The notes under the pieces were generated by a model. That model made no database searches, was not told where the DNA came from, and worked only from the letters and a program-made list of their open reading frames with translations. A DNA stretch of 64,000 nucleotides from Corella eumyota (lineage: Eukaryota; Chordata; Ascidiacea; Phlebobranchia; Corellidae), in contig OY720098.1 in the NCBI GenBank assembly GCA_963082875.1, forward strand, positions 3,348,001 to 3,412,000, given 5' to 3'. The position numbers were made by a program, and so were the translations under genes. Below, one piece after another: positions 11,825-22,600 of the stretch. The first letter of the stretch is position 1, and the number at the start of each line of letters is the position of its first letter.

Positions 11825-11895
11825 GTTACAAAAGACCAGCATTTTTTTAGAATAGTATAGTTACAAAAGACCAGCATTTTTTAAAAAATTTTTTA
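11825..11895 (+). repeat. Two-copy direct repeat, about 35 bp
   Basis: TTACAAAAGACCAGCATTTT occurs at 11826 and again at 11861, each followed by a T-run and TTTTTTAGAATAG. This is a recent local duplication. Confidence 0.75.
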
Positions 11896-11953
11896 GAATA
11901 GGGCCCTCGTTATTACAATTTGCTAACTATTTGACTGAGTCTCTACTAGTTTT

Positions 11954-12295
11954 AAGATACAAGTAATATTAAGATATGATACAAGTAATATTAAGATAAG
12001 ATTAAGATAAGATACAAGTAATATTAAGATACAAGTAATATTAAGATATGATACAAGTAATATTAAGATAAGATTAAGATAAGATACAAGTAATATTAAG
12101 ATACAAGTAATATTATATTAAGATACAAGTAATACAAGTAAGTAATATTAAGTAATACAAGTAAAACAAGTAAGTAATACAAGTAATACAAGTAAGTAAT
12201 ATTAAGATACAAGTAATATTATACAAGTAATAAGATACAAGTAATATTAAAATACAAGTAATATTAAGATAAGATACAAGTAATATTAAGATACA
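11954..12295 (+). repeat. Tandem repeat based on AAGATACAAGTAATATT
   Basis: A 17-bp unit and shortened variants (AAGATAAG, ACAAGTAAGTAAT) recur for about 340 bases. A longer pattern joining several variants is itself repeated between about 11970 and 12110, so higher-order duplication has occurred. Confidence 0.85.
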
Positions 12296-12493
12296 ATTAC
12301 AACATCACATAAATTTTTATTTTAAAAAAATTATCAGACAGTTGTATGGCAATTAAAACTTTTTAACAAAAATTTAAACAAAGTTAGCATTTGCCTATTT
12401 TAAAAAAAGAAAGTTTAGGTAATAGAAAGATAATACTATTTAGTATTTAAAAGTGAAATGTTCACAGTTGATTTAATATTTTACATTTTGTAG

Positions 12494-12531
12494 GTATTGA
12501 AATTAAGAACAAATCACGAAATAGATATTAG
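12494..12531 (+). CDS. Possible further alternative last exon of PTTG1IP (weak)
   Basis: The acceptor TTACATTTTGTAG (ending 12493) is followed, in the phase left by exon 5, by GIEIKNKSRNRY and a stop, with AATAAA at 12636. It lacks the YxxPhi motif found in the other versions. A short frame after an AG is easily found by chance in this sequence. Confidence 0.2.
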
Positions 12532-13173
12532 TTTGAAGCAGGTCAGACTTTAATTCAGGTTTTTACATTTTTAAATTGAGTTTCATTTATTTTCGGTCTA
12601 GTTATTTTATAAAGTAGAGGTAAACCAATATCCTGAATAAAAATATGCTAGTTCATAATAAATGTTTCATGAAGGTCTTAATTTTAAAGGGTTGAATAGG
12701 CTATAAAATAATTTTTTTTTGATAAATTTTGTTTTTTTTAATAATGTTTTTAGATTTTTGTCAATTTTTTTGTAAATTGTAAGATGAATTTTTATGAAAT
12801 AAAGTAGGTGTAGTCATTTCTGAATAACTATTACAACCTATTAATCACTTTGAAGTGTTTTTATATATCGTTTTACACAAAAAGGTTTAAACAAAATAAA
12901 ATGGGTGACGCATATTGTTCACATTAAACTTGTTGATTTAGGTATTTAATCAATGATTTACTAGCTATATAAAGCACTAAAACACAATGCACGTTGCTTT
13001 TAATTCATTTTATTTTGCATGAAAAATTTTGGTAATATCATTTTGCATGATGTAGCTTTTATGTTTATTTAATTAATGTAATTAAAAACAGAAATTTTTA
13101 AATTAAAATAAAATTTTTTTTATATAATTTTTTTAAACTTCTATTAATATTATTAAACAGTCAAATTATTTAG

Positions 13174-13211
13174 GTTTACAAATTTATGTCTTTCAATTTA
13201 TGGTTGAATAA
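13174..13211 (+). CDS. Possible further alternative last exon of PTTG1IP (weak)
   Basis: The acceptor AAATTATTTAG (ending 13173) is followed in the right phase by GLQIYVFQFMVE and TAA. It starts GL like the good versions and has the same 38-base size as the exon at 13662, but no proper sorting motif. Chance is a real alternative. Confidence 0.2.
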
Positions 13212-13661
13212 CTTAAATGATTATATTTCCTTCCTATTCTATTTCCTTGTTTACAAAACGATCAAATTTCACAAGCAATATAGTTTCTTACATACTAAAG
13301 CAGAGACATACTAACTACACAACATTAAATCGTAAAAATATTTATTTAAGTCCTTTTATATTTTTTTTCTTCAAAGCTGGATTATAGAGTATATATTTTA
13401 ATTTGATATTTTAACTAAGTGTGTTTTATACATCAATAAATTTAAACATAAATGACAATAAAGATAACAAAAGTACTACATCAATTTACTTTTAAACAGC
13501 CTAAAACAAAGTTTAAATGCCCTTTACTATATCACAACATTGTAGCTATACTTTTGACTAATTTTACATTTTCTTATACAACCTGCTTTAGTATGTAGAA
13601 CCAGAATTTTTTCAGCAGAACTAATATATATATTTTAATTTAAAATCTTGTATATCCACAG

Positions 13662-13699
13662 GTTTACTGCGTAGTGATTATCAGCGATTGGAAGAATAA
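13662..13699 (+). CDS. PTTG1IP: Alternative last exon of PTTG1IP (third version, SDYQRL end)
   Basis: The acceptor TATATCCACAG (ending 13661) continues the phase-1 junction of the exon ending at 10669 and encodes GLLRSDYQRLEE, then TAA (13697-13699). It begins GL like the other versions and carries YQRL, a YxxPhi endocytic motif. The hexapeptide SDYQRL is the same as the classical trans-Golgi/endocytic sorting signal of TGN38. Use would need a 3-kb intron from 10670. Phase, acceptor and motif agree, but splicing is inferred. Confidence 0.5.
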
Positions 13700-14814
13700 C
13701 ATCAGAGTTTTTTGTAAATTTTAATTTAGTTTGCATTCCTAATATGTATATTTTTCTGTGTTAATTTCGTATCGTCATTGCATTTGCTGTTGTTTTTTTT
13801 AGTTTTTTGTCTTTTATATTAAAATTAGTTTTTTTTAAAAGGGGAGAAAAAATTAGGTCTTAAAAAGTAGTTGATTAGCTTGATTAATTCTTGTTTAGGA
13901 AAAAGTAGAATTTTGATAATATTTGTCTTTAATTTAAACCAGGTTTTATTTTTATAAATATTTTGTTAACATTTGAAAACAAATAAACCATCTGTTTTTT
14001 TGAATAAACCATCTGAAGGATAAAAATATAAAGAATTTGTTAATTTTTGTTGTATATTTATGTTAAAACTGTCTTTTTAACAATTTATTTTAATTCGTTT
14101 TTACTTTAAATGCCTTGCCACATATTCCTAGTAAGGTCAATCTTACAATTTTTTGCTTTCTGATAATAAATGTAAAAAGTTAATTATATGGCTTAAGTAT
14201 TATTTCTTTTATATTTTTTGGATCTAGTTATATAAATAAATATAACACGATGAAAATATAAAACTAAAAAAAGAGTTGCTTTTGTGTTTTTTATGAAAAA
14301 AACTTGTTAAAAATCACAAATATATAAACTTAAATATTCATAATTTTTAAAAAATACTTCAAAAAGATTAAAATATGTTATAGAATTAATTCTGATTTGC
14401 AAACATTATATTGTTAAAATTAATTTAAAATGGAAAGAATTAGCAAAACGCTCTTTTACCTTTACCTACATTTCTATTTAACCTAGTCCTAAAATATCTG
14501 TTTGGTATATTTTAAACTTTTTTTTGTATAAAATACATGTTTAATGTAATGTTAAATATTTTGAACTTGTAATTACGAAAAAAAATCTCGCTTGTTTAGA
14601 ATTCGTAAGGCATTACTCTTCGCTTGCCAACGAAAAAGATAAACATTTGTTTCTGTAAGTTAAAATAAAAACAAACAAGTTTTGCCCAAAACAGCCTTGT
14701 GGTAACTAATGTTTTTCGTAGACTGTTTAGGTTACAGGTCAAGTATTAAGTTAAGGCCCAACTAGTAGTATGCAATTCGGTAGTAGGTTTATAATTTTTA
14801 CATTTCGCTTGTTG
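13700..14814. other. Non-coding AT-rich stretch, nothing recognised
   Basis: Beyond the last candidate PTTG1IP exon I see no exon, RNA gene or clear repeat. AATAAA near 13984 could serve transcripts ending in the exon at 13662. Confidence 0.45.
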
Positions 14815-16450
14815 ACCTGCTTTCATTGCCTTATCAGCGCTTACCCAGGTCACCAACCTTGCTATTTTGTATAAAATACATATTAAAAAAATCCAAATTT
14901 TATTATCAAAAATTAACTTTACCATTACAACCTAAGGAGCCTATTAAACATATTTTAAAAATATTTTGTCAAGATGGCGATAATCAAAAAAAATTTTGAC
15001 ATTTTTACTAATAAAAGGTTATCTTTCAAAACACGATTTTAAATATTTTAATGAAAGCGCATCTACTTAACTAACATTGTAGAAAAAAATATATTCCATA
15101 AAACAAAAGTTACATTGTTTTTATATTTGGCCCACTGACTTCGTTACATTTCCTTATTAGCACTTATCAACAAGACTTCGCAACGTCACCAACCTTACTA
15201 ATTTGTAAAGAAAAAATTAAATCGAAAATAAACATTATATATGCGCAGTAGCCTAATAAACATATTTTTAAAATATTTTGTCAAATTGTATATATTAAAA
15301 AAGTTATGACGTTTTTACTTAAGAAATGGCATCTTTTAAAACTTGGCTTTATATATTTTATTAGAAGCGCGTTAACTTAACTAACATTCAAGAAAAATAA
15401 ATTCGTGAAAATAATTATTAAAACAAAAGTTACAGCATTTTTATTTTCCGTCGAATTTTTTTTGTTTGGGATTGTTTTTGCTGCTTGATGTATATGCAAA
15501 ATTGTTACTTTAAAAACGGAACATGGGCTGTTAAGTGGGTAAGGTATTGCACTTGTAAACCAAATTAACGAGTTCAAATTCAGCTGACAACAAACAAAAA
15601 AATTTCATTTTAGTCTATAATTTTAAAGTATGACGTCACAACAACCAATGTACAGGTAAAAATGTAAGCCCCAACAAGACCTTCTCGGTTGCTCAAGATA
15701 TTTTTTTAGATTTTAACTTCCTTTTAAAATTTTATTAAAAAATATTGATATTCATATTGCTTAAAAATAAAAATTATTAGTTTTTTTTAATGCGCATTGG
15801 GTTAACTTCAATTCAAGATAAAAAAATTATTGAAAATAATCAAAAGAAACAAAGTGAGAGCAAATTTTTATTTTTACTATTTCTTATGCCAATTGACCCT
15901 ATGACCTATATGCTTTTGTAATTGGATAAAAAAAAATTTCAATTTTTTTTTAGATTTTAATTTCTTTTTACTATAATAACGGCAGTGGTTTCATGAAAGT
16001 ATTTTTAAAATATTATTAAAAAATATTCATATTCATAAGAGTTATGACCATATTTCATAAAAATCGTCATTCCTCAAAAATAAAAATTATTAGTTTTATT
16101 TAATGCGCATTGGGTTAACTCAAATTTAAGATAAAAAAATTCTCGAAAATAATTAAAAGCAAAAAAGTTAGAGCAAATTTTTTTTTTTACTATTTCTCAT
16201 GCCAATTGACCTTATGACCTATATGCTTATGTAATGGGGTACAAAAATAAAAATATTTTTTTTTTAGATTTTAATTTCCTTTTACTATAATAACGGTAGT
16301 GGTTTCATGAAAGTATTTTTAAAATATTATTAAAAAATATTCATATTCATAGGAGGTATGACCATATTTTATAAAAATCGCCATTGCTCAAAAATAAAAA
16401 TTATTAATTTTATTGAATGTGCATTGGTTTAACTTAAATTCAATATTTAT
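14815..16450 (-). repeat. Old, diverged satellite relatives in inverted orientation
   Basis: Landmarks of the downstream 311-bp satellite can be read here on the minus strand: GCGC...TTAACTTAACTAACATTCAAGA near 15366, ACAAAAGTTACA, TTCATA...GTTATGAC and AATGCGCATTGGGTTAACT. The last recurs at 15790, 16103 and 16417, a period of about 313 bases, while GCGC landmarks at 15057 and 15367 give 310. About five units are recognisable. They differ from the main array much more than array monomers differ from each other, so they are older. One 111-base excess spacing (15367 to 15790) is explained by an inserted tRNA-like segment. Confidence 0.75.
15524..15592 (+). mobile_element. Degenerate tRNA-Thr(TGT)-like segment, probably a SINE head
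   Basis: The stretch has an A-box-like part (GCTGTTAAGTGG, 15527-15538), an anticodon-arm-like part with CTTGTAAACCA as in tRNA-Thr(TGT), and a B-box-like part (GAGTTCAAATTC, 15570-15581). The spacing fits a tRNA. Arm pairing is poor, so it is not a working tRNA. It interrupts the periodicity of the inverted satellite relatives by about 111 bases, which supports insertion. Confidence 0.5.
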
Positions 16451-16629
16451 GGTTCGAAATCTTAGATTTCGAAACATATTGTTATTGTCAATGTATTTAT
16501 TATTATTATTGTTTTTATTCTTTCTAGTCAGAATTTCGAAAGACAATCTTTTGTTCTTTAAAACTAAAAGTTCTAAATTTTTAGTATGTTTGTTATTATC
16601 CCAACGAAGCGCAAACCTCCTATTTACGA

Positions 16630-17340
16630 CATTTAATTATCACTAATTACTAATTAATAGGTGTTTGTTTATTAAAATTTAAAGGTTGTTATTAATTTTT
16701 TAAATCTTGGTCAATTGTATATTATAATACTACTAACTCAAAAATAAATTAAAATTTTAATTTTTATCACTAATTACTTAATAATAGGTGTATGTTTATT
16801 AAAATTTAAAGGTTGTTATTAATTTTTTAAATTTTTGTCAATTGTATATCATGATATTAGTAACTCAAAAACGAATTTAATTTTTGTCACTAATTACTAA
16901 TTAATAGGTGTTTGTTTATTTAAATTTAAAGATTGTTATTAGGTTTTTAAATTTTGGTCGGTTTTATCTTATAATATTTATAATTCGAAAATAAATTAAA
17001 AAATAATTCTTGTTCGTTTTTTATATTTAAATGCTGGTTTGTTCATTAAAAATTAAAGTTCGACATTAAGCATTAAAAATTTGGTATGATGTATTTTATA
17101 ATATAAGTAATTAAAAAACATATTAGAAAAATAATTTTCGTTTATTTATCATATTTAAATGCTTGTTTATTTAATAAAATTCAATTTTAAGAATTTAAAA
17201 TTTACTATAATTTATATCCTAATATCACCAACTTAAAACTGGGTTAAATATTAGTTTTTGTTTGTATTATATATATAAATGCTTGTCTGTTTATTAAAAA
17301 TCAAAGGTTTGTGATATTCTTAGTTAATGTTTATGCATAT
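16630..17340 (+). repeat. Degenerate tandem repeat with about 120-bp period
   Basis: About six units share CACTAATTACTAATTAATAG (or TATATTTAAATGC in later units), then TTTGTTTATTAAAATT-AAAGGTTGTTATTAA, then CAATTGTATATTATAATA and TAACTCAAAAATAAATT. Clear starts are at 16641, 16768 and 16888, and later units at about 17010, 17140 and 17255 are more diverged. It is not related to the 311-bp satellite as far as I can see. Confidence 0.75.
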
Positions 17341-17480
17341 CTTTTTTTTTTATAAAAATTTATGTTAAAAATAATCAAATATTTCCGAACCATATTTTAT
17401 TTATCAAATAAATCTAGTTTTTTTTATTATTACGAGTGCTTACTTAAGCTATGTATACAATTTTGCATCATTGAAAGGTC

Positions 17481-17565
17481 GTGGCAGTTAGCTCAGTGCA
17501 AAAGGCCCACAACTCTCAGTACTGAGTTCCGAGGTTTGGTTCCCAACTTAGACTCCTCAAAATAA
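17481..17565 (+). mobile_element. tRNA-like segment, probably a SINE head
   Basis: An A-box-like string (TTAGCTCAGTGC, 17488-17499) and a B-box-like string (GGTTTGGTTCC, 17533-17543) stand about 45 bases apart, as in RNA polymerase III tRNA promoters. CTCAGTACTGAG lies between them. It is richer in G+C than its surroundings. No intact tRNA cloverleaf is apparent and I cannot define the 3' end. Confidence 0.45.
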
Positions 17566-17599
17566 TCAACTTACCAATTTTTTTGTATTTTGCGTACAT

Positions 17600-17880
17600 A
17601 GGGCCGGTCATATGATCACGTGACCTAGCACACTAGTAAAAAAGTTTTAAATTTTTTTTTTTTTTAAATCAAAAGATAACTATAACAATAAAACCGCACT
17701 GTTCTAACAGCCGTGCTTGCAAAATTTTTTTTAGCAAACATTAATATTTCCGAGAGTTATGACAAAATTATGACATTGATTTTTAAATTTTTTTAGAACT
17801 GTTTTGGCATAACTAATGCTCAAGATAAAGAAATTTTCGAAAATAATTAAAAGAACAAAAAAACAATTTTTTATTTCGCG
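17600..17880 (-). repeat. Inverted, diverged satellite monomer abutting the array
   Basis: Read on the minus strand this is a satellite unit: TCACGTGACC at 17614, AAACCGCAC...TTCTAACA at 17691-17710, AACATTAATATTTCC...GTTATGAC, and CTCAAGATAAAGAAATTTTCG near 17820. It is followed by about 30 unrelated bases and then by the plus-orientation array, giving a head-to-head junction near 17890. Confidence 0.65.
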
Positions 17881-18599
17881 TACATTGAATTGTTCGCGCG
17901 AGTTTTTGACCTAATTAAACCCAAAATAAAAATTACCTCAAACTTTTGTTTTACTGGAAATTTTCGCGAAATGTTTTATCTTGAATGTTAGTTAGGCCAA
18001 TGCGCGTCTAATAAAATACAAAATTTTAGGTTTTGAGATTTCATCAATTTTTAATAAAAGTTTCATAACTTTTATGAATATTAATATTTTCGAAAAATAT
18101 TTTGTAAACACGGTAATTGGACCTGTGCGGTTCCAACACAACAATTATTTTTCGATTTAAAATTTTTTATTTTTTAAAAAAAAATTTGTATGCAATATCA
18201 TTGGCCAAAAATATCACGTGACCTAATTAAACCCAAAATAAAAATTACCTCAAACTTTTGTTTTACTGAAAATTTTCGCGAAATGTTTTATCTTGAATAT
18301 TAGTTAGGCCAGTGCGCGTCTAATAAAATACAAAATTTTAGGTTTTGAGATTTCATAAATTTTTAATAAAAGTTTCATAACTTTTATGAATATTAATATT
18401 TTCGAAAAATATTTTGTAAACACGGTAATTGGACCTGTGCGGTTCTAACACAACAATTATTTTTCGATTTAAAATTTTTTATTTTTTTTAAAAAAAAATT
18501 GTATGCAATATCATTGGCCAAAAATATCACGTGACCTAATTAAACCCAAAATAAAAATTACCTCAAACTTTTGTTTTACTGAAAATTTTCGCGAAATGT

Positions 18600-19650
18600 T
18601 TTATCTTGAATGTTAGTTAGGCCAATGCGCGTCTAATAAAATACAAAATTTTAGGTTTTGAGATTTCATAAATTTTTAATAAAAGTTTCATAACTTTTAT
18701 GAATATTAATATTTTTAAAAAATATTATGTTAACACGGTAATTGGACCTGTGCGGTTCTAACACAACAATTATTTTTCGATTTAAAATTTGTTATTTTTT
18801 TCAAAAAATTTGTATGCAATATCATTGGCTAAAAATAACACGTGACCTAATTAAACCCAAAATAAAAATTATCTCAAACTTTTGTTCGACTCAAAATTTT
18901 TGCAAAATGTTTTATCTTGAATGTTAGTTAGGCCAATGCGCGACTAATTAAATATAAAAATTCAGATTTTAAGATTTCATAAATTTTTAATAAAAGTTTC
19001 ATAACTTTTATGAATATTAATATTTTCGAAAAATATTTTGTAAACACGGTAATTGGACCTGTGCGGTTCTAACACAACAAATATTTTTCGATTTAAAATT
19101 TGATATTTTTAAAAAAAAGTTTGTATGCAATATCATTGGCCAAAAATATCACGTGACCTAATTAAACCCAAAATAAAAATTATCTCAAACTTTTGTTCTA
19201 CTCAAAAATTTTGCAAAATGTTTTATCTTGAATGTTAGTTAGGCCAATGCGCGCCTATTTAAATATAAATTTCAGATTTTGAGATTTCATAAATTTTTAA
19301 TAAAAGTTTTATAACTTTTATGAATATTAATATTTTCGAAAAATATTTTGTAAACACGGTAATTGGACCTGTGCGGTTCTAACACAACAATTATTTTTCG
19401 ATTTAAAATTTTTTATTTATTTTTTTAAAATTTGTATGCAATATCATTGGCCAAATATATCACGTGACCTAATGAAAACCAAAATAAAAATTACCTCAAA
19501 CTTTTGTTTTACTGAAAATTTTTGCGAAATGTTTTATCTTGAATGTTAGTTAGGCCAATGTGCGTCTAATAAAATACAAAATTTTAGGTTTTAAGATTTC
19601 ATAAATTTTTAATAAAAGTTTCATAACTTTTATAAATATTAATATTTTCG
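18600..19650 (+). repeat. Array segment duplicated at about 21716-22766 (shift about 3116 bp)
   Basis: Shared rare variants identify the two copies: ATTGGCTAAAAATAACACG (18824 and 21940), GCGCCTATTTAAATATAAA and CCAAATATATCACGTG. The shift equals ten monomers. Small differences between copies show it is older than the core duplications. Confidence 0.7.
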
Positions 19651-22600
19651 AAAAATATTATGTAAACATGTTAATTGGACCTGTGCGGTTCTAACACAAC
19701 AATTATTTTTCGATTTAAAATTTTTAATTTTTTTTCAAAAAATTTGTATGCAATATCATTGGCCAAAAATATCACGTGACCTAATTAAACCCAAAATAAA
19801 AATTACCTCAAACTTTTGTTTTACTGAAAATTTTTGCGAAATGTTTTATCTTGAATGTTAGTTAGGCCAATGCGCGTCTAATAAAATACAAAATTTTAGG
19901 TTTTGAGATTTCATAAATTTTTAATAAAAGTTTCATAACTTTTATAAATATTAATATTTTTGAAAAATATTTTGTAAACACGGTAATTGGACCTGTGCGG
20001 TTCTAACACAACAATTATTTTTCGATTTAAAATTTTTAATTTTTTTTCAAAAAATTTGTATGCAATATCATTGGCCAAAAATATCACGTGACCTAATTAA
20101 ACCCAAAATAAAAATTACCTCAAACTTTTGTTTTACTGAAAATTTTTGCGAAATGTTTTATCTTGAATGTTAGTTAGGCCAATGCGCGTCTAATAAAATA
20201 CAAAATTTTAGGTTTTGAGATTTCATCAATTTTTAATAAAAGTATCATAACTTTTATGAATATTAATATTTTCGAAAAATATTATGTAAGCACGGTAATC
20301 GGACCTGTGCGGTTCTAACACAACAATTATTTTTCGATTTAAAATTTTTAATTTTTTTTCAAAAAATTTGTATGCAATATCATTGGCCAAAAATATCACG
20401 TGACCCAATGAAAACCAAAATAAAAATTACCTCAAACTTTTGTTTTACTGAAAATTTTCGCGAAATGTTTTATCTTGAATGTTAGTTAGGCCAATGCGCG
20501 TCTAATAAAATACAAAATTTTAGGTTTTGAGATTTCATAAATTTTTAATAAAAGTTTCATAACTTTTATGAATATTAATATTTTTGAAAAATATTTTGTA
20601 AACACGATAATTGGACCTGTGCGGTTCTAACACAACAATTATTTTTCGATTTAAATTTTTTTATTTTTTTTTAAAATATTTGTATGCAATATCATTGGCC
20701 AAAAATATCACGTGACATAATTAAACCCAAAATAAAAATTACCTCAAACTTTTGTTTTACTGAAAATTTTCGGGAAATGTTTTATCTTGAATGTTAGTTA
20801 GGCCAATGCGCGTCTAATAAAATACAAAATTTTAGGTTTTGAGATTTCATAAATTTTTAATAAAAGTTTCATAACTTTTATGAATATTAATATTTTTAAA
20901 AAATATTATGTTAACACGGTAATTGGACCAGTGCGGTTCTAACACAACAATTTATTTTTGATTTAAAATTTGTTATTTTTTAAAAAAAATTTGTATGCAA
21001 TATCATTGGTCAAAAATATCACGTGACCTAATTAAGCCCAAAATAAAAATTACCTCAAACTTTTGTTCTACTCAAAATTTTTGCGAAATGTTTTATCTTG
21101 AATGTTAGATAGGCCAATGCGCGCCTAATTAAATATAAAATTTCAGATTTTGAGATTTCATAAATTTTTAATAAAAGTTTCATAACTTTTATGAATATTA
21201 ATAGTTTCGAAAAATATTTTGTAAACACGGTAATTGGACATGTGCGGTTCTAACACAACAATTATTTTTCGATTTAAAATTTAAAATTTTTTTCAAAAAA
21301 ATTTGTATGCAATATTATTGGCCAAAAATATCACGTGACCTAATTAAACCCAAAATAAAAATTACCTCAAACTTTTGTTTTACTGAAAATTTTCGCGAAA
21401 TGTTTTATCTTGAATGTTAGTTAGGCCAATGTGCGTCTAATAAAATACAAAATTTTAGGTTTTGAGATTTCATAAATTTTTAATAAAAGTTTCATAACTT
21501 TTATGAATATTAATATTTTCGAAAAATATTATGTAAACACGGTAATTGGACCTGTGCGGTTCTAACACAACAATTATTTTTCGATTTAAAATTTTTTATT
21601 TTTTTAAAAAAAATTTTTATGCAATATCATTGGCCAAAAATATCACGTGACCTAATTAAACCCAAAATAAAAATTACCTCAAACTTTTGTTTTACTGAAA
21701 ATTTTCGCGAAATGTTTTATCTTGAATGTTAGTTAGGCCAATGCGCGTCTAATAAAATACAAAATTTTAGGTTTTGAGATTTCATAAAATTTTAATAAAA
21801 GTTTCATAACTTTTATGAATATTAATATTTTTAAAAAATATTATGTTAACACGGTAATTGGACCTGTGCGGTTCTAACACAACAATTATTTTTCGATTTA
21901 AAATTTGTTATTTTTAAAAAAAAATTTGTATGCAATATCATTGGCTAAAAATAACACGTGACCTAATTAAACCCAAAATAAAAATTATCTCAAACTTTTG
22001 TTGACTCAAAATTTTTGCAAAATGTTTTATCTTGAATGTTAGTTAGGCCAATGCGCGCCTAATTAAATATAAAAATTCAGATTTTAAGATTTCATAAATT
22101 TTTAATAAAAGTTTCATAACTTTTATGAATATTAATATTTTCGAAAAATATTTTGTAAACACGGTAATTGGACCTGTGCGGTTCTAACACAACAAATATT
22201 TTTCGATTTAAAATTTGATATTTTTAAAAAAAAGTTTGTATGCAATATCATTGGCCAAAAATATCACGTGACCTAATTAAACCCAAAATAAAAATTATCT
22301 CAAACTTTTGTTCTACTCAAAAATTTTGCAAAATGTTTTATCTTGAATGTTAGTTAGGCCAATGCGCGCCTATTTAAATATAAAATTTCAGATTTTGAGA
22401 TTTCATAAATTTTTAATAAAAGTTTTATAACTTTTATGAATATTAATATTTTCGAAAAATATTTTGTAAACACGGTAATTGGACCTGTGCGGTTCTAACA
22501 CAACAATTATTTTTTGATTTAAAATTTTTTATTTATTTTTTTAAAATTTGTATGCAATATCATTGGCCAAATATATCACGTGACCTAATGAAAACCAAAA

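Noticed and set aside
11950-12300. Telomere-like repeat
   Set aside because: The AAGATACAAGTAATATT unit does not resemble known telomeric repeats and is internal, degenerate and short.
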